Source: Chthonomonas calidirosea (GTDB lineage: Bacteria; Armatimonadota; Chthonomonadetes; Chthonomonadales; Chthonomonadaceae). From it: a stretch of DNA of 38,983 bases. The stretch is taken from positions 1 to 38,983 of the forward strand of contig CAMCUQ010000013.1 in assembly GCA_945878775.1 (NCBI GenBank), read 5' to 3'. The notes beneath the pieces are model-generated. The model saw nothing but the letters and a program-made list of their open reading frames with translations, was not told the origin of the DNA and did not search any database. Positions 27,251-37,196 of the stretch are shown piece after piece; position 1 is the stretch's first letter, and each line of letters starts with the position of its first letter. The position numbers and the translations under genes were made by a program.

Positions 27251-29968
27251 TTATTGGTTTGGCAAGTCTGAACTGGTGAGTGCAGAACTTGCGGGGGCGA
27301 AGAGAATGCTGTTCCATAGCATTCGTCGGAGACCCGTCCAGAGTGCGCGAAATGTCGGATCGTTCAAGAACAGAATGGCGTGACCTCTGCCATGTTGTTC
27401 CTCAAGGACATAGGAGGTTCCTCCCAGCATCTCTTCTGTGTTTTTCTCCCAAACATAACCCGAAAGGCGTATTTTGCCCGTTTTAAAGGTTACGACATTG
27501 GAGCCTTTTTGGGTCGGTTTCAAGAACGTGTTTCCCATGAGTGGAACGGCTATCGTTTCGCTACTGTAGCCGTACCCCAAAAAGTGGTTTAAGTCGATCT
27601 GTGCAGAGAATATCGCGCCCGCTAACTCCACTGGGCGTTTGCCTGCCCCTTCACCTAGCACAGAAGCTGCCGACAAGGTAGCCTCTTTTTCAGTGAACCA
27701 GACGCCTCCGCCCTCCAAGCCAATCAACGCGCCCCCTTTTTGAATCCACTCCTTCAAGCGGTCTATGCCAGTTTTACCAAGCGACCCCGAATATCCTCCT
27801 CCGTCGGGCAGGATTATCACATTGAACCGTGAGAGTTCGACTCGCTTCAACTGTTCAAGGCTGAGCATCGAGAACTTAATGCCTGCTGTCTGCTCTAGGA
27901 GATACCAAACGGCTCCCACACTGGTTGTCGAAGTTCCTTCCCCTGCTACCAATGCAATAGAAGGTGAACGCAATATGGAAACGGAGTCGGAACCCAATCC
28001 CACGGGGGCGTCTTCTGCGTAGGAGGACTTAATGGCGAAGACCTCTGCTTGAAGCTCTTTTGCAAGTGTCTCCAGTCTTTTGTGGAGATCGGCAGGGTTC
28101 CGATTAGTGCGAAGAATGAGCGTTCCACGCCCCCAATCTTTGCCATCTGCCCGAAAAGGCTTGTTTGCCACTGCCAACCGATAGCCTTCTTGAGAGAGTT
28201 TTAACCCTAGCAGTATCGCGCTTTCTGAGGTATAGGGAATGAGATAGGCAACCTGACTCTCTCCACCTGCAATCCCTCCGTGTGTTGTGGCGAGTTCAAC
28301 TTGAGAGTTATGGAGCAGTTTGAGGGGGCGGGACTCGACTTTGGGAGAATCTTCGAGCCAGTATGCCTCTAGTTGAAATGCGTAGGGGAGTGACCAGGCA
28401 GTGATGTCATAAAACTCGTACCATTCATTCCGTTCACCCTCATTACGCTTCTCATTTCGCGCCTTCTTTTCGCCTTGTTGTTTCACAAAGGCAGGGTTAA
28501 AGACGGGGTCTGCTTCCAAAAAGGCGAGTGCGAGTCTGCCTTGCGGTTGCGCAAGATCAACAATGAGGCTCCCTTTGGGGAAAGAATGCTTCTCTGCGAG
28601 CGCATTGGCAGGGAGATAAGCGTGTGACTTGGGACTCTCAAAGGGTTGGGTTGTCTCCTGAATTTCAACTCCAGAACGTAACAGTATTGCCGCCAACTCC
28701 TTCAATCGCAAGGGATCGGAGGGAGGGAAGACAAACCGGCGGACTTTTCCTGTCTGTCCCGCTTCTATCGTCTGTTGGCGGTAGGCATAGAAGTCACGAA
28801 GCAACTCCTCATGGTGTTTTGCGGAGGTGAATAGGGTAGTGAGTGCGGTCTCAACGTGGTGTGCTGTCGCATCACGAAGAGTGGAGATAGTCTCATCGCG
28901 TCGGCGCCGTGTTAATTCTCCGCCACCGTCGGTCTCGTAGGTCATCCCAATCGCGCCAGAGAAGCCTGCCCAACTATCCAGATACCCCGGATAGAAAAAG
29001 TCGAAGTCTTCCCGTGTGACGTGTTGCCAACCGTATGAATCGAAGGTTTCTGCATTCGCCTTACCGAAGATGTTCGTCCATTTATTGAGGCGAGCCACAT
29101 CGACCTGCTGATGAATCGCCTCTGGATTTGGGGGAAAGAAATAGGTTTCAGGCTGCCCATGTTGATCGACATATACCTGCGGAAACCAACGGGTATAGGC
29201 GGCTATCTCTTGGCGAACTTCTGCCTGTGACTGGGCTAGTTTGTCGCGGTTCATATCGAATCGATAGTGGTTGAAGCGCCCATAGATTGCCCACGGAGAG
29301 TCATGTTCTAAAGACCAGCGTTCTGGGCTTCCCAGCGCAAGTGAATTATAGTATACAACGGAGCGTTCATGACCATCGGGGTTAAAGACAGGGTTTAGAA
29401 TGACAATCGCGTTTTGCAAAACCTGCTTCACAGCGGGGGCATCGCTTGCCGCAAGGGTGTACAGAGTCCACATGAACGATTCAAAGGAGGCGGTTTCTGC
29501 TCCATGGATACAGTGGTTGATCCACAGGACTGTCGGTGCAGATTTGAGTATCTTTTCCCGCTCTGCGTTCGAGGCAATCTGTCTCGGATCAGCGATTTTG
29601 AGATTTTGGAGGCGCAGGGCTTCCAGTTTTGCCATGTTTTCGGGGGAGGAGACGAGGACTAGTCTTAAGGGGCGCCCTTCAACGGATTTACCATAGTCTA
29701 CGACCTGAACCCGATCTTTTGCTGTCTGTGCAATCGCATTAATAACACGTTCTTGATCCCGGAAAGTGGAGTGCCACGCTCCCGCCTCATAGCCCAAAAT
29801 ACTCGAGGGGCGGGGAACGGCGTTACGATAGGGTGGGCGCGAATAGAACGAGTAAGGGCGTTCGTTGAGTGAGATAGACGAACGCCCTGTTTGAGCAGAA
29901 ATGGGTGTGGCGCAGAGCAAGAGCAACAGCAAAAGAGAGGTGCGTTTCAACGAGTTGTCCCTATCCAT
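27251..29968 (-). CDS. M14-family zinc carboxypeptidase, secreted
   Basis: Signal peptide; VLWINHCIHGAETASFESFMWTLY (HxxE), ILNPVFNPDGHERSV, YVDQHGQPETYFFPPNPEA; C-terminal GATase-like segment. Confidence 0.85.
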   Translation of the reverse strand: MDRDNSLKRTSLLLLLLLCATPISAQTGRSSISLNERPYSFYSRPPYRNAVPRPSSILGYEAGAWHSTFRDQERVINAIAQTAKDRVQVVDYGKSVEGRPLRLVLVSSPENMAKLEALRLQNLKIADPRQIASNAEREKILKSAPTVLWINHCIHGAETASFESFMWTLYTLAASDAPAVKQVLQNAIVILNPVFNPDGHERSVVYYNSLALGSPERWSLEHDSPWAIYGRFNHYRFDMNRDKLAQSQAEVRQEIAAYTRWFPQVYVDQHGQPETYFFPPNPEAIHQQVDVARLNKWTNIFGKANAETFDSYGWQHVTREDFDFFYPGYLDSWAGFSGAIGMTYETDGGGELTRRRRDETISTLRDATAHHVETALTTLFTSAKHHEELLRDFYAYRQQTIEAGQTGKVRRFVFPPSDPLRLKELAAILLRSGVEIQETTQPFESPKSHAYLPANALAEKHSFPKGSLIVDLAQPQGRLALAFLEADPVFNPAFVKQQGEKKARNEKRNEGERNEWYEFYDITAWSLPYAFQLEAYWLEDSPKVESRPLKLLHNSQVELATTHGGIAGGESQVAYLIPYTSESAILLGLKLSQEGYRLAVANKPFRADGKDWGRGTLILRTNRNPADLHKRLETLAKELQAEVFAIKSSYAEDAPVGLGSDSVSILRSPSIALVAGEGTSTTSVGAVWYLLEQTAGIKFSMLSLEQLKRVELSRFNVIILPDGGGYSGSLGKTGIDRLKEWIQKGGALIGLEGGGVWFTEKEATLSAASVLGEGAGKRPVELAGAIFSAQIDLNHFLGYGYSSETIAVPLMGNTFLKPTQKGSNVVTFKTGKIRLSGYVWEKNTEEMLGGTSYVLEEQHGRGHAILFLNDPTFRALWTGLRRMLWNSILFAPASSALTSSDLPNQ

Positions 29969-29991
29969 ATTGAGAGTTGCCCTTGTCCCGT

Positions 29992-30792
29992 TTAGACAGC
30001 GATGCCTGATTCACGTAATGATTCGAGGTTGCGTCTGCCAACTTCTCCAACGCGGGAATCGTCCCAACGCTCTAAGAAGTGGTAGTTCGGGTGTCCGTGC
30101 ACTTTGTACGGATCGTTGTGTTTCGTGTTATAACAACAGATAAGCGTCCAGCGTGAGTTTGGGCTTAGGTTTGCGTCAGAGCGATGAAGCGTGTTGCTAT
30201 GGAAGAAAACGGCATCCCCCGGCTCCATCTCGCAATAGACGATCTCGTGGTGCTTCAAGAGTTCGTCAACACGCTCCAAATCGGCACCAGTCTGATCTGC
30301 AATTCTGCCATGTTCGATTCTGCCCATCTTGTGGGAGCCACGAATCACTTGCAGACAGCCGTTCTGTTTTGTAGCACGATCCACCGCGACCATAACGCTT
30401 GCCATGTCGGGAAAGAGGCATCCATTATTGTACCAGTATCCGTAGTCCTGATGCCACTCCCAAGCCCCTCCCACGTAAGGCTCTTTCATTGTCATTTTGT
30501 GATGATAGTGGTAGACCTCATCCTCTAGTAATGTTTCCATGGTGTTCACGATACGCTCGCATCGGCTAACGGCACTATAGATATCGTCCCCGAGGTCGTT
30601 CCTGAGGGCAATTCTGGTGTTGTTTCCCTCTTTGTCGTGCCTGTTCCCTGCACCCTTTGCCAATTCTGTATCGGCATGTGCTATTTTGCGGAGGAGATCA
30701 GTCTCCTCGTCATCAAAAAGCTTTGGTACAACGAGATACCCATCTTCATGAAATTGCGCGAACTGTTCGGTGGTAAGTTTGAAGCGACTCAT
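29992..30792 (-). CDS. Phytanoyl-CoA dioxygenase (PhyH) family protein
   Basis: FHEDGYLVVPKLFDDEETDLLR, WEWHQDYGYWYNNG, HSNTLHRSDANLSPNSRWTLICCYN. Start moved to 30792 with GGAGG upstream. Confidence 0.88.
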   Translation of the reverse strand: MSRFKLTTEQFAQFHEDGYLVVPKLFDDEETDLLRKIAHADTELAKGAGNRHDKEGNNTRIALRNDLGDDIYSAVSRCERIVNTMETLLEDEVYHYHHKMTMKEPYVGGAWEWHQDYGYWYNNGCLFPDMASVMVAVDRATKQNGCLQVIRGSHKMGRIEHGRIADQTGADLERVDELLKHHEIVYCEMEPGDAVFFHSNTLHRSDANLSPNSRWTLICCYNTKHNDPYKVHGHPNYHFLERWDDSRVGEVGRRNLESLRESGIAV

Positions 30793-31058
30793 TGCCGTCT
30801 CCTCCAAGGTTAGAGTTATTTGCGAGCGGGCGAATTGGCTGACTTGCAAACAAAATGGTTAGGGCATTCAGCCTTTATTGACCCAATGCCCCTTCAATCG
30901 GGTACAGTTCTTCTGACAAAGGAGGAACCAAACCCAATGGATTCTAACATACTTTCCAACTTTATACAGAGCAACTCTACTTTTTCATCGTTTATTGCGG
31001 TGCTACCGAACGGAGAGTGCCGATACTATAATTAAAAGTGCCGCTAAGGACGCTGATC

Positions 31059-32630
31059 ATGCTTTGTGAGTCTCATCTCCAGCACAATAATACCCTAGAA
31101 CCAAAGTCCCCTCCAAGACCAGATCGTATTGCCTTCTGGATGGGGGTGGCGACGCTGTGTTTGGTACTCATTACAGGTATTTTTCTGCATAGAACCGGAG
31201 TGGGAGGGTTGGACAACGACGCCTATAGCTACATTGGTGAGGCGCAGTGGGTTCTCCACAAGGGATTTACGGGTGAGGTGCGACCGCTCACTGGCAACGT
31301 TCCAAAACCTTTGCTTGTGCTGATCTACGGCGTATGTTGGCACATTGGTCAGCCCGGCGTGCTAATCACAATCCTTTGTGCTATGATTGCAGGCGCAGTT
31401 ATCTCACTTTTTGTACACATTGGGGCACTACTTTGCTCCCGCACAGCGGGAATTATTACGGCAATCCTTGGGTTGGTGGCATTCTCGACGCTAGAGGTGG
31501 CACTCACCGCAAACTCGGGACTGTTCCTCCTTCTATTCGCGCTTCTAGCACTGCATGAACTGCTTGCGCTTGAACCGGGCAGAAGGCGAGTGAGGCGGGT
31601 TTTGGTGGCACTCACCTTTGCTGGGTTATCGCGACCAGAGGGCTGGATTCTCTATTTACTTGCCACTCTCTTTTTACTTCGTAACGAGGTTCGTTCAGAG
31701 AAGGCAAGCAGAAGATACCTTGCGTTGCTTCTCCTCTGTGTGCCCTTTCTCTCTCCACTGCTGGATAGGCTTCTGTTTGGAGATTGGCTCTACGGTATTC
31801 ATTCATTCCAGTATTTCTCCACACGCTTTTTGGGGTTGATGGCACCGGCGTCCTGGCAAGGAGCGGATTGGGGGCGGTTTGGTGCGTCACTTCAGGGGAT
31901 GTTAGGAAACCCTATATCGACGTTCACACTGCTGTTTTTTGCATGCGTTGGAATCTGGTCGCTCTGGAAGAACTCACGCACTCGACTTGGTTTTTTACTG
32001 TTTCCCTTTAGTGCAATATTATTGTTTCATGCCCACACATTCCGTTACGGCTTTTTTGCGCCCCGATTTGTCGTCGTGCCTTGGGCAATATTGGTTTTGC
32101 TGAGCGGTGTCGGTTTGGCGGAGTTGGCAAAAGCACTTGCCATTTGGAGACACAAAACGCGCTCTTATCCCTTTGTTAAGCGACTGCTGCCAATGACTCT
32201 CTCGTTCGCGTTTTGCCTTTTAGGAGGGCTATGCACAATGGCGTTTTGGGCAAGGACAAGACGGGGTGTGGAGGTCATGCATATTTTCAATGCCTACACC
32301 ACAGAGATCGTCTTACACTGCAACGCCCCAAACCGTGATAACCTCCGTATTCTTGTCGATAATGCGTTCTACAACCCTGTACAGTTCCACCTCTCCAAGC
32401 CTCACACCGTTCTACATCGAACACTTGAAGAGTGGAATAGGGAGACCTCTCTTGACCAGTATGACATTATCTGTCCCGGAACAAGAAGCCCGCGTCTCGC
32501 CTCTCTCTTTGCCAAGATCGCACAAGAAGGATCACGTTGGCAAACCTACTCCTACTATCCCGCTCAACCACTCTACATCTTCGTCAAACGCTCCACTGCC
32601 TCCGCACATGTCGCTTTCACCAAAGAGTAA
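31059..32630 (+). CDS. Polytopic membrane protein, GT-C/ArnT-PMT-like glycosyltransferase candidate
   Basis: TGIFLHRTGVGGLDNDAYSYIGEAQWVL in the first loop, SRPEGWILYLLATLFLLR, many TM helices. Confidence 0.65.
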   Translation: MLCESHLQHNNTLEPKSPPRPDRIAFWMGVATLCLVLITGIFLHRTGVGGLDNDAYSYIGEAQWVLHKGFTGEVRPLTGNVPKPLLVLIYGVCWHIGQPGVLITILCAMIAGAVISLFVHIGALLCSRTAGIITAILGLVAFSTLEVALTANSGLFLLLFALLALHELLALEPGRRRVRRVLVALTFAGLSRPEGWILYLLATLFLLRNEVRSEKASRRYLALLLLCVPFLSPLLDRLLFGDWLYGIHSFQYFSTRFLGLMAPASWQGADWGRFGASLQGMLGNPISTFTLLFFACVGIWSLWKNSRTRLGFLLFPFSAILLFHAHTFRYGFFAPRFVVVPWAILVLLSGVGLAELAKALAIWRHKTRSYPFVKRLLPMTLSFAFCLLGGLCTMAFWARTRRGVEVMHIFNAYTTEIVLHCNAPNRDNLRILVDNAFYNPVQFHLSKPHTVLHRTLEEWNRETSLDQYDIICPGTRSPRLASLFAKIAQEGSRWQTYSYYPAQPLYIFVKRSTASAHVAFTKE

Positions 32631-32737
32631 TCCCTGAATTGACCTCTCCCTTTTGCTACAAGTCTCGCAAAGTAACAAAAAGAGCACGATCCATAACTCG
32701 ATAGTGTTATTTGTGCTATGAAACTGTGTATATGTTG

Positions 32738-32766
32738 TTGCAAAAATATGAATGGTTTGTTATACT
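32738..32766 (+). promoter_or_regulatory. Sigma70-like promoter TTGCAA-N17-TATACT for the three-gene cassette
   Basis: -35-like at 32738-32743, -10-like at 32761-32766, optimal 17-bp spacing, ~75 nt before ATG 32847. Confidence 0.5.
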
Positions 32767-32846
32767 ATGTTCTACTTATGAGTAGTGTTATGCAGGATAG
32801 TTATTTTTCCTAATGAACTGTCTAACACGCTAGAGATGAGAGCATT

Positions 32847-34553
32847 ATGTCTACCTTACAGAACTCGCAGTCCGCTCGACTTAGCCCCGCATTCGATCCT
32901 ATCCGTCGGCAATATCTCTGTAGTTTTGCCCGTTGGATGCTCTTGTTTGCTTTGGTGTTAGGGGTCACGGGAGGGGTGGGTAGTGTGCGTATCGATCTCC
33001 AAGGCGTCGTTCATTACGAGCGTTCCTACTATCTCCTAGAGCACTGTCTCGCGGCATTTGTCTCTGCGGTGCTTGTTGTGGGTGGAATTCGGGTTCTCAT
33101 TTTCCCACTGCTGGAGATTTGGTATGATGCCACAGATGCCATACGCGACTGGATGGCGATAGGGATCGTGACAGGCTTATGTTATGGTGGGCTCATCTAT
33201 GCCTCGTTGACAATGGGGCGTCCCGGAGCCATCGATTTTGAAAGCTGGATGCACGAAAGGTTTGGGCTTGCCTGCTTTGCGTCTTTTGTGGGCATACTTC
33301 TCGCCCAGTATCGTGCTATTGCACCAGAGGGGCTACGTAGCCGAGGTTACGCTGCCCCTTTTTTGGTGTTACTTCAAGTGGTACTCATGGGGTGGAGCTT
33401 TTGGTACACGACTTGGGGGGTTCGGAATCTGCTCTTAGACCCTAGTGCGAGGCAAGTATGCCTTATCACTTGCATACTGGCTCTGTTTGTTGGTCTCTCT
33501 ATTCTTTTTGTCGCATACTCTCAAGAGAAAGACCTCTATCATGCTCAACGCGAGGGAAAGCCAGAGAGCGGAATAAGTAGCATCGATATGGTGATGCAAG
33601 TGACCATCATTGGAGGGAGGCACTCAGGGAAAACCTGTTGTTTGGCGGGGGCATACCAAGAATCGGTCGACGCTATCGCCTTTCCCAATATTCAGATCGA
33701 ATCGATGCTCGCTAGCGGAGTTCTGGGAGAGGCTGCAAGCCCACTCAAGACCCTTAAAGAGCTAGCAGACCAGATTTATACACCAAACGTGACGCCTAAT
33801 CTTCCTCCCGGAAGCGCTTCTTGTTCGCACCATGCATTCCGTCTGAAATATCGGAATACACCTGTTGCTGAGTTCAAGATATTGGACTATCCTGGCGAGA
33901 TCATTCGCGGGAATTGGCATGATCCCAAGGACATTGAAGACTTTAATAATCGTGTGCAGTATACCGATCTCCTGCTTCTTGTGGTGGATATGTCTGCGCT
34001 ACGGTTGCGGGAAGGGGCAAGCGATGCCAAGGAGATCATTACAAAATACCGGAACTATATGCAACAGATCGCCTTCAGGAATGGTAGCAGACGGATCGTC
34101 CCCGTCGCCTTAGTTTTGACGAAGGCAGATGAGTTTCGTGATGGCGAAGGGTTGGACACCGCTGCTATTGAGAGCACGCTACAGCTTTATGGCTTTGACC
34201 AGTTAGAAGAGTTATGGAAATCACTTGCCTATGAACCAGAGGGACCCAAATACTTCCAGTTTTCAACTTGGTACTCCTCCGCATTCACAGAGACGGAGCC
34301 TCGAACAATAAGGAGCGACGGAAAAGACCAGACGCTCTACTATCCGCTCTCAGGACTGAAGCCTACCAACTGCCTTGCGCCTATTTTCTGGCTCTGCTCT
34401 CAGGGGATGCGGTGGAACTATACGGTAGTAGGAAACCTTTGGGGCTGGATTTGGGGAGGCTCGAAGACAGACCGAGAGTTTCGTAAAGCGATGCTCTATA
34501 TGGAACAACGTGCCCAGAGGCATCGTGAAAGAGGTCTCTCATGGAAAAACTAA
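32847..34553 (+). CDS. Membrane-anchored P-loop GTPase (about six TM helices + TRAFAC-like GTPase domain)
   Basis: G1 GGRHSGKT (33612-33635), G3 DYPGE (33885-33899), G4 TKAD (34119-34130); hydrophobic segments through the N-terminal ~230 aa. Confidence 0.8.
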   Translation: MSTLQNSQSARLSPAFDPIRRQYLCSFARWMLLFALVLGVTGGVGSVRIDLQGVVHYERSYYLLEHCLAAFVSAVLVVGGIRVLIFPLLEIWYDATDAIRDWMAIGIVTGLCYGGLIYASLTMGRPGAIDFESWMHERFGLACFASFVGILLAQYRAIAPEGLRSRGYAAPFLVLLQVVLMGWSFWYTTWGVRNLLLDPSARQVCLITCILALFVGLSILFVAYSQEKDLYHAQREGKPESGISSIDMVMQVTIIGGRHSGKTCCLAGAYQESVDAIAFPNIQIESMLASGVLGEAASPLKTLKELADQIYTPNVTPNLPPGSASCSHHAFRLKYRNTPVAEFKILDYPGEIIRGNWHDPKDIEDFNNRVQYTDLLLLVVDMSALRLREGASDAKEIITKYRNYMQQIAFRNGSRRIVPVALVLTKADEFRDGEGLDTAAIESTLQLYGFDQLEELWKSLAYEPEGPKYFQFSTWYSSAFTETEPRTIRSDGKDQTLYYPLSGLKPTNCLAPIFWLCSQGMRWNYTVVGNLWGWIWGGSKTDREFRKAMLYMEQRAQRHRERGLSWKN

Positions 34554-36076
34554 CCTCCCCAAGTACGAAGTATGTGCTCCATTGGGCAGTATTTCAGCCA
34601 AATTGTGAGAAAGATAACCATTATGATCTCATAAGACCCCCTAATTGCTCTGGAACATTGATTACAGGAGTAAATCGTGTGAAGCGGCTGATCCATGAGG
34701 CTTCACTTCCTGATAGCCCTAAGACATACCTTGTTTGGTTTGATTATTCCTCCGACACCTATGTCCTTGCCCTTGTCTCACCTCATACAATAGCAGGGCG
34801 ACAACGTATCGAGAAGCGGTATGTATATTTGTTTTTGCCGAGGAAAATTATGAACGGCATTCTTGCTTTCAATCCATTAAATGCGGTGAAGTGGGGCTGG
34901 CTAGAGCAAGTAATCGAGTGCTATCATCGTGACCCAATGTATCACTCCATGAGTGTAGAGGTTACTAGTGGAATGCACTCACAACGAGAATCCGGTTACT
35001 CAGCCGACACAGATGCTGTTACTCCAGAGCCGGTTCAGGAGTGGAATGACACAAATCGCGAAAACCTCTTGGATTATGTGGAGGCGCAGGCACGGCTACA
35101 ACGGACGGTTACCTTTGCAACGTGGCTTCCCTCTTTGAAGTCTCCACCAAATGATCTCTTCTCTGTTATTCTCTCCCCCAAGACACCAGAACTGCCTACT
35201 AAATCAGACGCTCAAAACAGTGATGCTACGGCTTTAGCACTCAGCCTCGTCAATGATGTTGCCGGATTGACCTCCAGTCTTAAAGCACAAGCCAAGGAAC
35301 TACAGGCTGTACGAAGACAGGCAAGTCGACTCCACAAAACACTGAAGCGTACCACCACGTGGGAGCTAGATTCCCCCAGAACGTTCCAGATGAAGGAGGA
35401 TGCGCAAAAAGTACAGGTGAGCTTAGGTGAAGTTCTGAAGGCTCTGAGTGATGTGAACATTCTGACCTCACTTCAAGAGAATGCAACACGAATGTCGGAC
35501 GCGATTGTACAACTAGAAAAGCCTGCCAAGGCAGACCCTCTTGAACCAGACAAACCCCCTAGAATGAGGCGGTTCACTGTTCCACGAGAGAAAGTGAAAC
35601 GCATTCTTACCTATTCTGGCGTCATTGCAGGCATTATTGTGATATGTCTTTTGGCGTTCCTGGACAACACGAACCAGGCTACCACAGAGTTTGGTGATTC
35701 CGATCCTATTGCTGCAATTTTGCACCAGTCGGGCGCGATTGAAGCGGAAATTAAAGCCCAAATGGTTAATCGCGTGGCGAAACTATGGAAGAAGGAATCT
35801 CTATCCACTAATTCGCTTAGTGTGAGGCAGACGACTCTACAACGTATGGCAGTGCATGATGTGAGGCTGAAGTGTATCGAACAAAATGTATTACCCAAAG
35901 AGCAGGTCGATGCGGTGTTCGAGTGGAAGGAAAATGCTAACAAGCCGGACATGGGGTATCCAGACGTTTCGAAGCGTTTGAAATTAGTTGAGCGTGTCTA
36001 TGAGCTTGGTGCTACTGAACTGGGGAGATGGGGAAAGAAACAGAAAAATCGGGAGGCAGCAAATAAGGATGAATAG
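34541..36076 (+). CDS. GTPase-associated protein of unknown family: N-terminal globular domain, coiled-coil region, single TM, ~130-aa C-terminal tail
   Basis: Overlaps the GTPase gene by 13 nt; AGAGG before ATG; TM segment RILTYSGVIAGIIVICLLAFLD preceded by basic residues. Confidence 0.75.
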   Translation: MEKLTSPSTKYVLHWAVFQPNCEKDNHYDLIRPPNCSGTLITGVNRVKRLIHEASLPDSPKTYLVWFDYSSDTYVLALVSPHTIAGRQRIEKRYVYLFLPRKIMNGILAFNPLNAVKWGWLEQVIECYHRDPMYHSMSVEVTSGMHSQRESGYSADTDAVTPEPVQEWNDTNRENLLDYVEAQARLQRTVTFATWLPSLKSPPNDLFSVILSPKTPELPTKSDAQNSDATALALSLVNDVAGLTSSLKAQAKELQAVRRQASRLHKTLKRTTTWELDSPRTFQMKEDAQKVQVSLGEVLKALSDVNILTSLQENATRMSDAIVQLEKPAKADPLEPDKPPRMRRFTVPREKVKRILTYSGVIAGIIVICLLAFLDNTNQATTEFGDSDPIAAILHQSGAIEAEIKAQMVNRVAKLWKKESLSTNSLSVRQTTLQRMAVHDVRLKCIEQNVLPKEQVDAVFEWKENANKPDMGYPDVSKRLKLVERVYELGATELGRWGKKQKNREAANKDE

Positions 36077-37196
36077 CAAGAGAATACTAAAGCTGTGGCT
36101 TGCAGTGTTGCCGATAGTTCTTAGTGCCGTAGCCGTAGCATACAACGGGAACACTTCCTACCAATCCTACTACCATCGCTATCTGGAGATCATTCCTCAA
36201 CACCTTGATAACAAGGGCAGAAATGGAGGGATGCAACGAAGCACCGTCAATGTCGCCTTTGTGAAAAATCAAAAAAGCACCCCTGAGTTAATCGCTCTTG
36301 GCGCGTCTCCATCGCTTCAGCAAGTCGAGGCAGGAGAGAAGGCATCTCCACAGGGAGACTTTACGGATATTGATATTCCTATGGAGAAAGTAGTGCATCG
36401 TGTTGATATTGTCTACGGTGGAGGGTGGGTGGCAGTCGCAAACGCTTTTGCGGGCGGTGATAAAATTAGACTCTATATGCGGGGTGCAGACAGTACTAGG
36501 TTCATTCCGAAAGGAGAGATTTCCCTCAAGGCGCAAGCGGTGTCATTGCGGTTTCATTGGTACAAAACCAACTGGGAACTCCTCGTAGGCACTAGCAATA
36601 ATGAGGTGTTCGCATACTCCATTATCAACGGTGTGCCGGTATTTCGTACCTTCCGAAAGCTACAAAGCTCCCCATCTGTGCTGACGTGTACCCAAGATAA
36701 CGCTTGGCTCATCGCAGGTTCCACAAATATTGAACTTGTCCCCATGGACGATTGGCAAAAGTCATACCCGATAGGATTGCCCTCTCCTGCAAGCGCGATT
36801 ACGGTTATAGACGACAGCCATTTTGTGGTGGGTCTTCTGAAAAACCTAGATGTTCTTGTGTTCTCAACAGGCATTCCAACACGACCTCCCATTCGACTCA
36901 CAGGTAATCCTGCCCGAGTCAATTGTTTGGTGTTTTGCAAAGGAACCAATTGCCTGATAGCAGGAGATGAGAGTGGGAACATGACCCTTTGGAAGTGGCA
37001 AAAAGAGGGACGTTTCAAGGTAGATGCGGTACAGGTAATAAAGGCGAAGCAACAGCCAGATGAGGGGCATGTGAATGGTATTGGGGCAATGGCGTTGAGT
37101 CTTGACCAAGAGCAGAAGTGGCTCGCCTCTGTGGGCATCCGTGGCGCACTCTATCTTTGGAATACGGAGAGCCTTTTGAGAGGGGCAAGGTTGTAG
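36069..37196 (+). CDS. N-terminally anchored/exported WD40-like beta-propeller protein
   Basis: MNSKRILKLWLAVLPIVLSAVAVAY signal-anchor; repeated blades, e.g. NCLIAGDESGNMTLWKWQ and WLASVGIRGALYLWNTE; 8-nt overlap with the preceding gene. Confidence 0.72.
   Translation: MNSKRILKLWLAVLPIVLSAVAVAYNGNTSYQSYYHRYLEIIPQHLDNKGRNGGMQRSTVNVAFVKNQKSTPELIALGASPSLQQVEAGEKASPQGDFTDIDIPMEKVVHRVDIVYGGGWVAVANAFAGGDKIRLYMRGADSTRFIPKGEISLKAQAVSLRFHWYKTNWELLVGTSNNEVFAYSIINGVPVFRTFRKLQSSPSVLTCTQDNAWLIAGSTNIELVPMDDWQKSYPIGLPSPASAITVIDDSHFVVGLLKNLDVLVFSTGIPTRPPIRLTGNPARVNCLVFCKGTNCLIAGDESGNMTLWKWQKEGRFKVDAVQVIKAKQQPDEGHVNGIGAMALSLDQEQKWLASVGIRGALYLWNTESLLRGARL

Noticed and set aside
21199-29361. Shared 14-mer TATAGTATACAACG at ~21201 and ~29347
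   Set aside because: One copy is inside coding sequence of the M14 gene; only two copies and no associated structure, so chance is likely.
36554-37138. 194-aa minus ORF antisense to the propeller gene
   Set aside because: Shadow ORF; sense frame has repeat structure and operon context.
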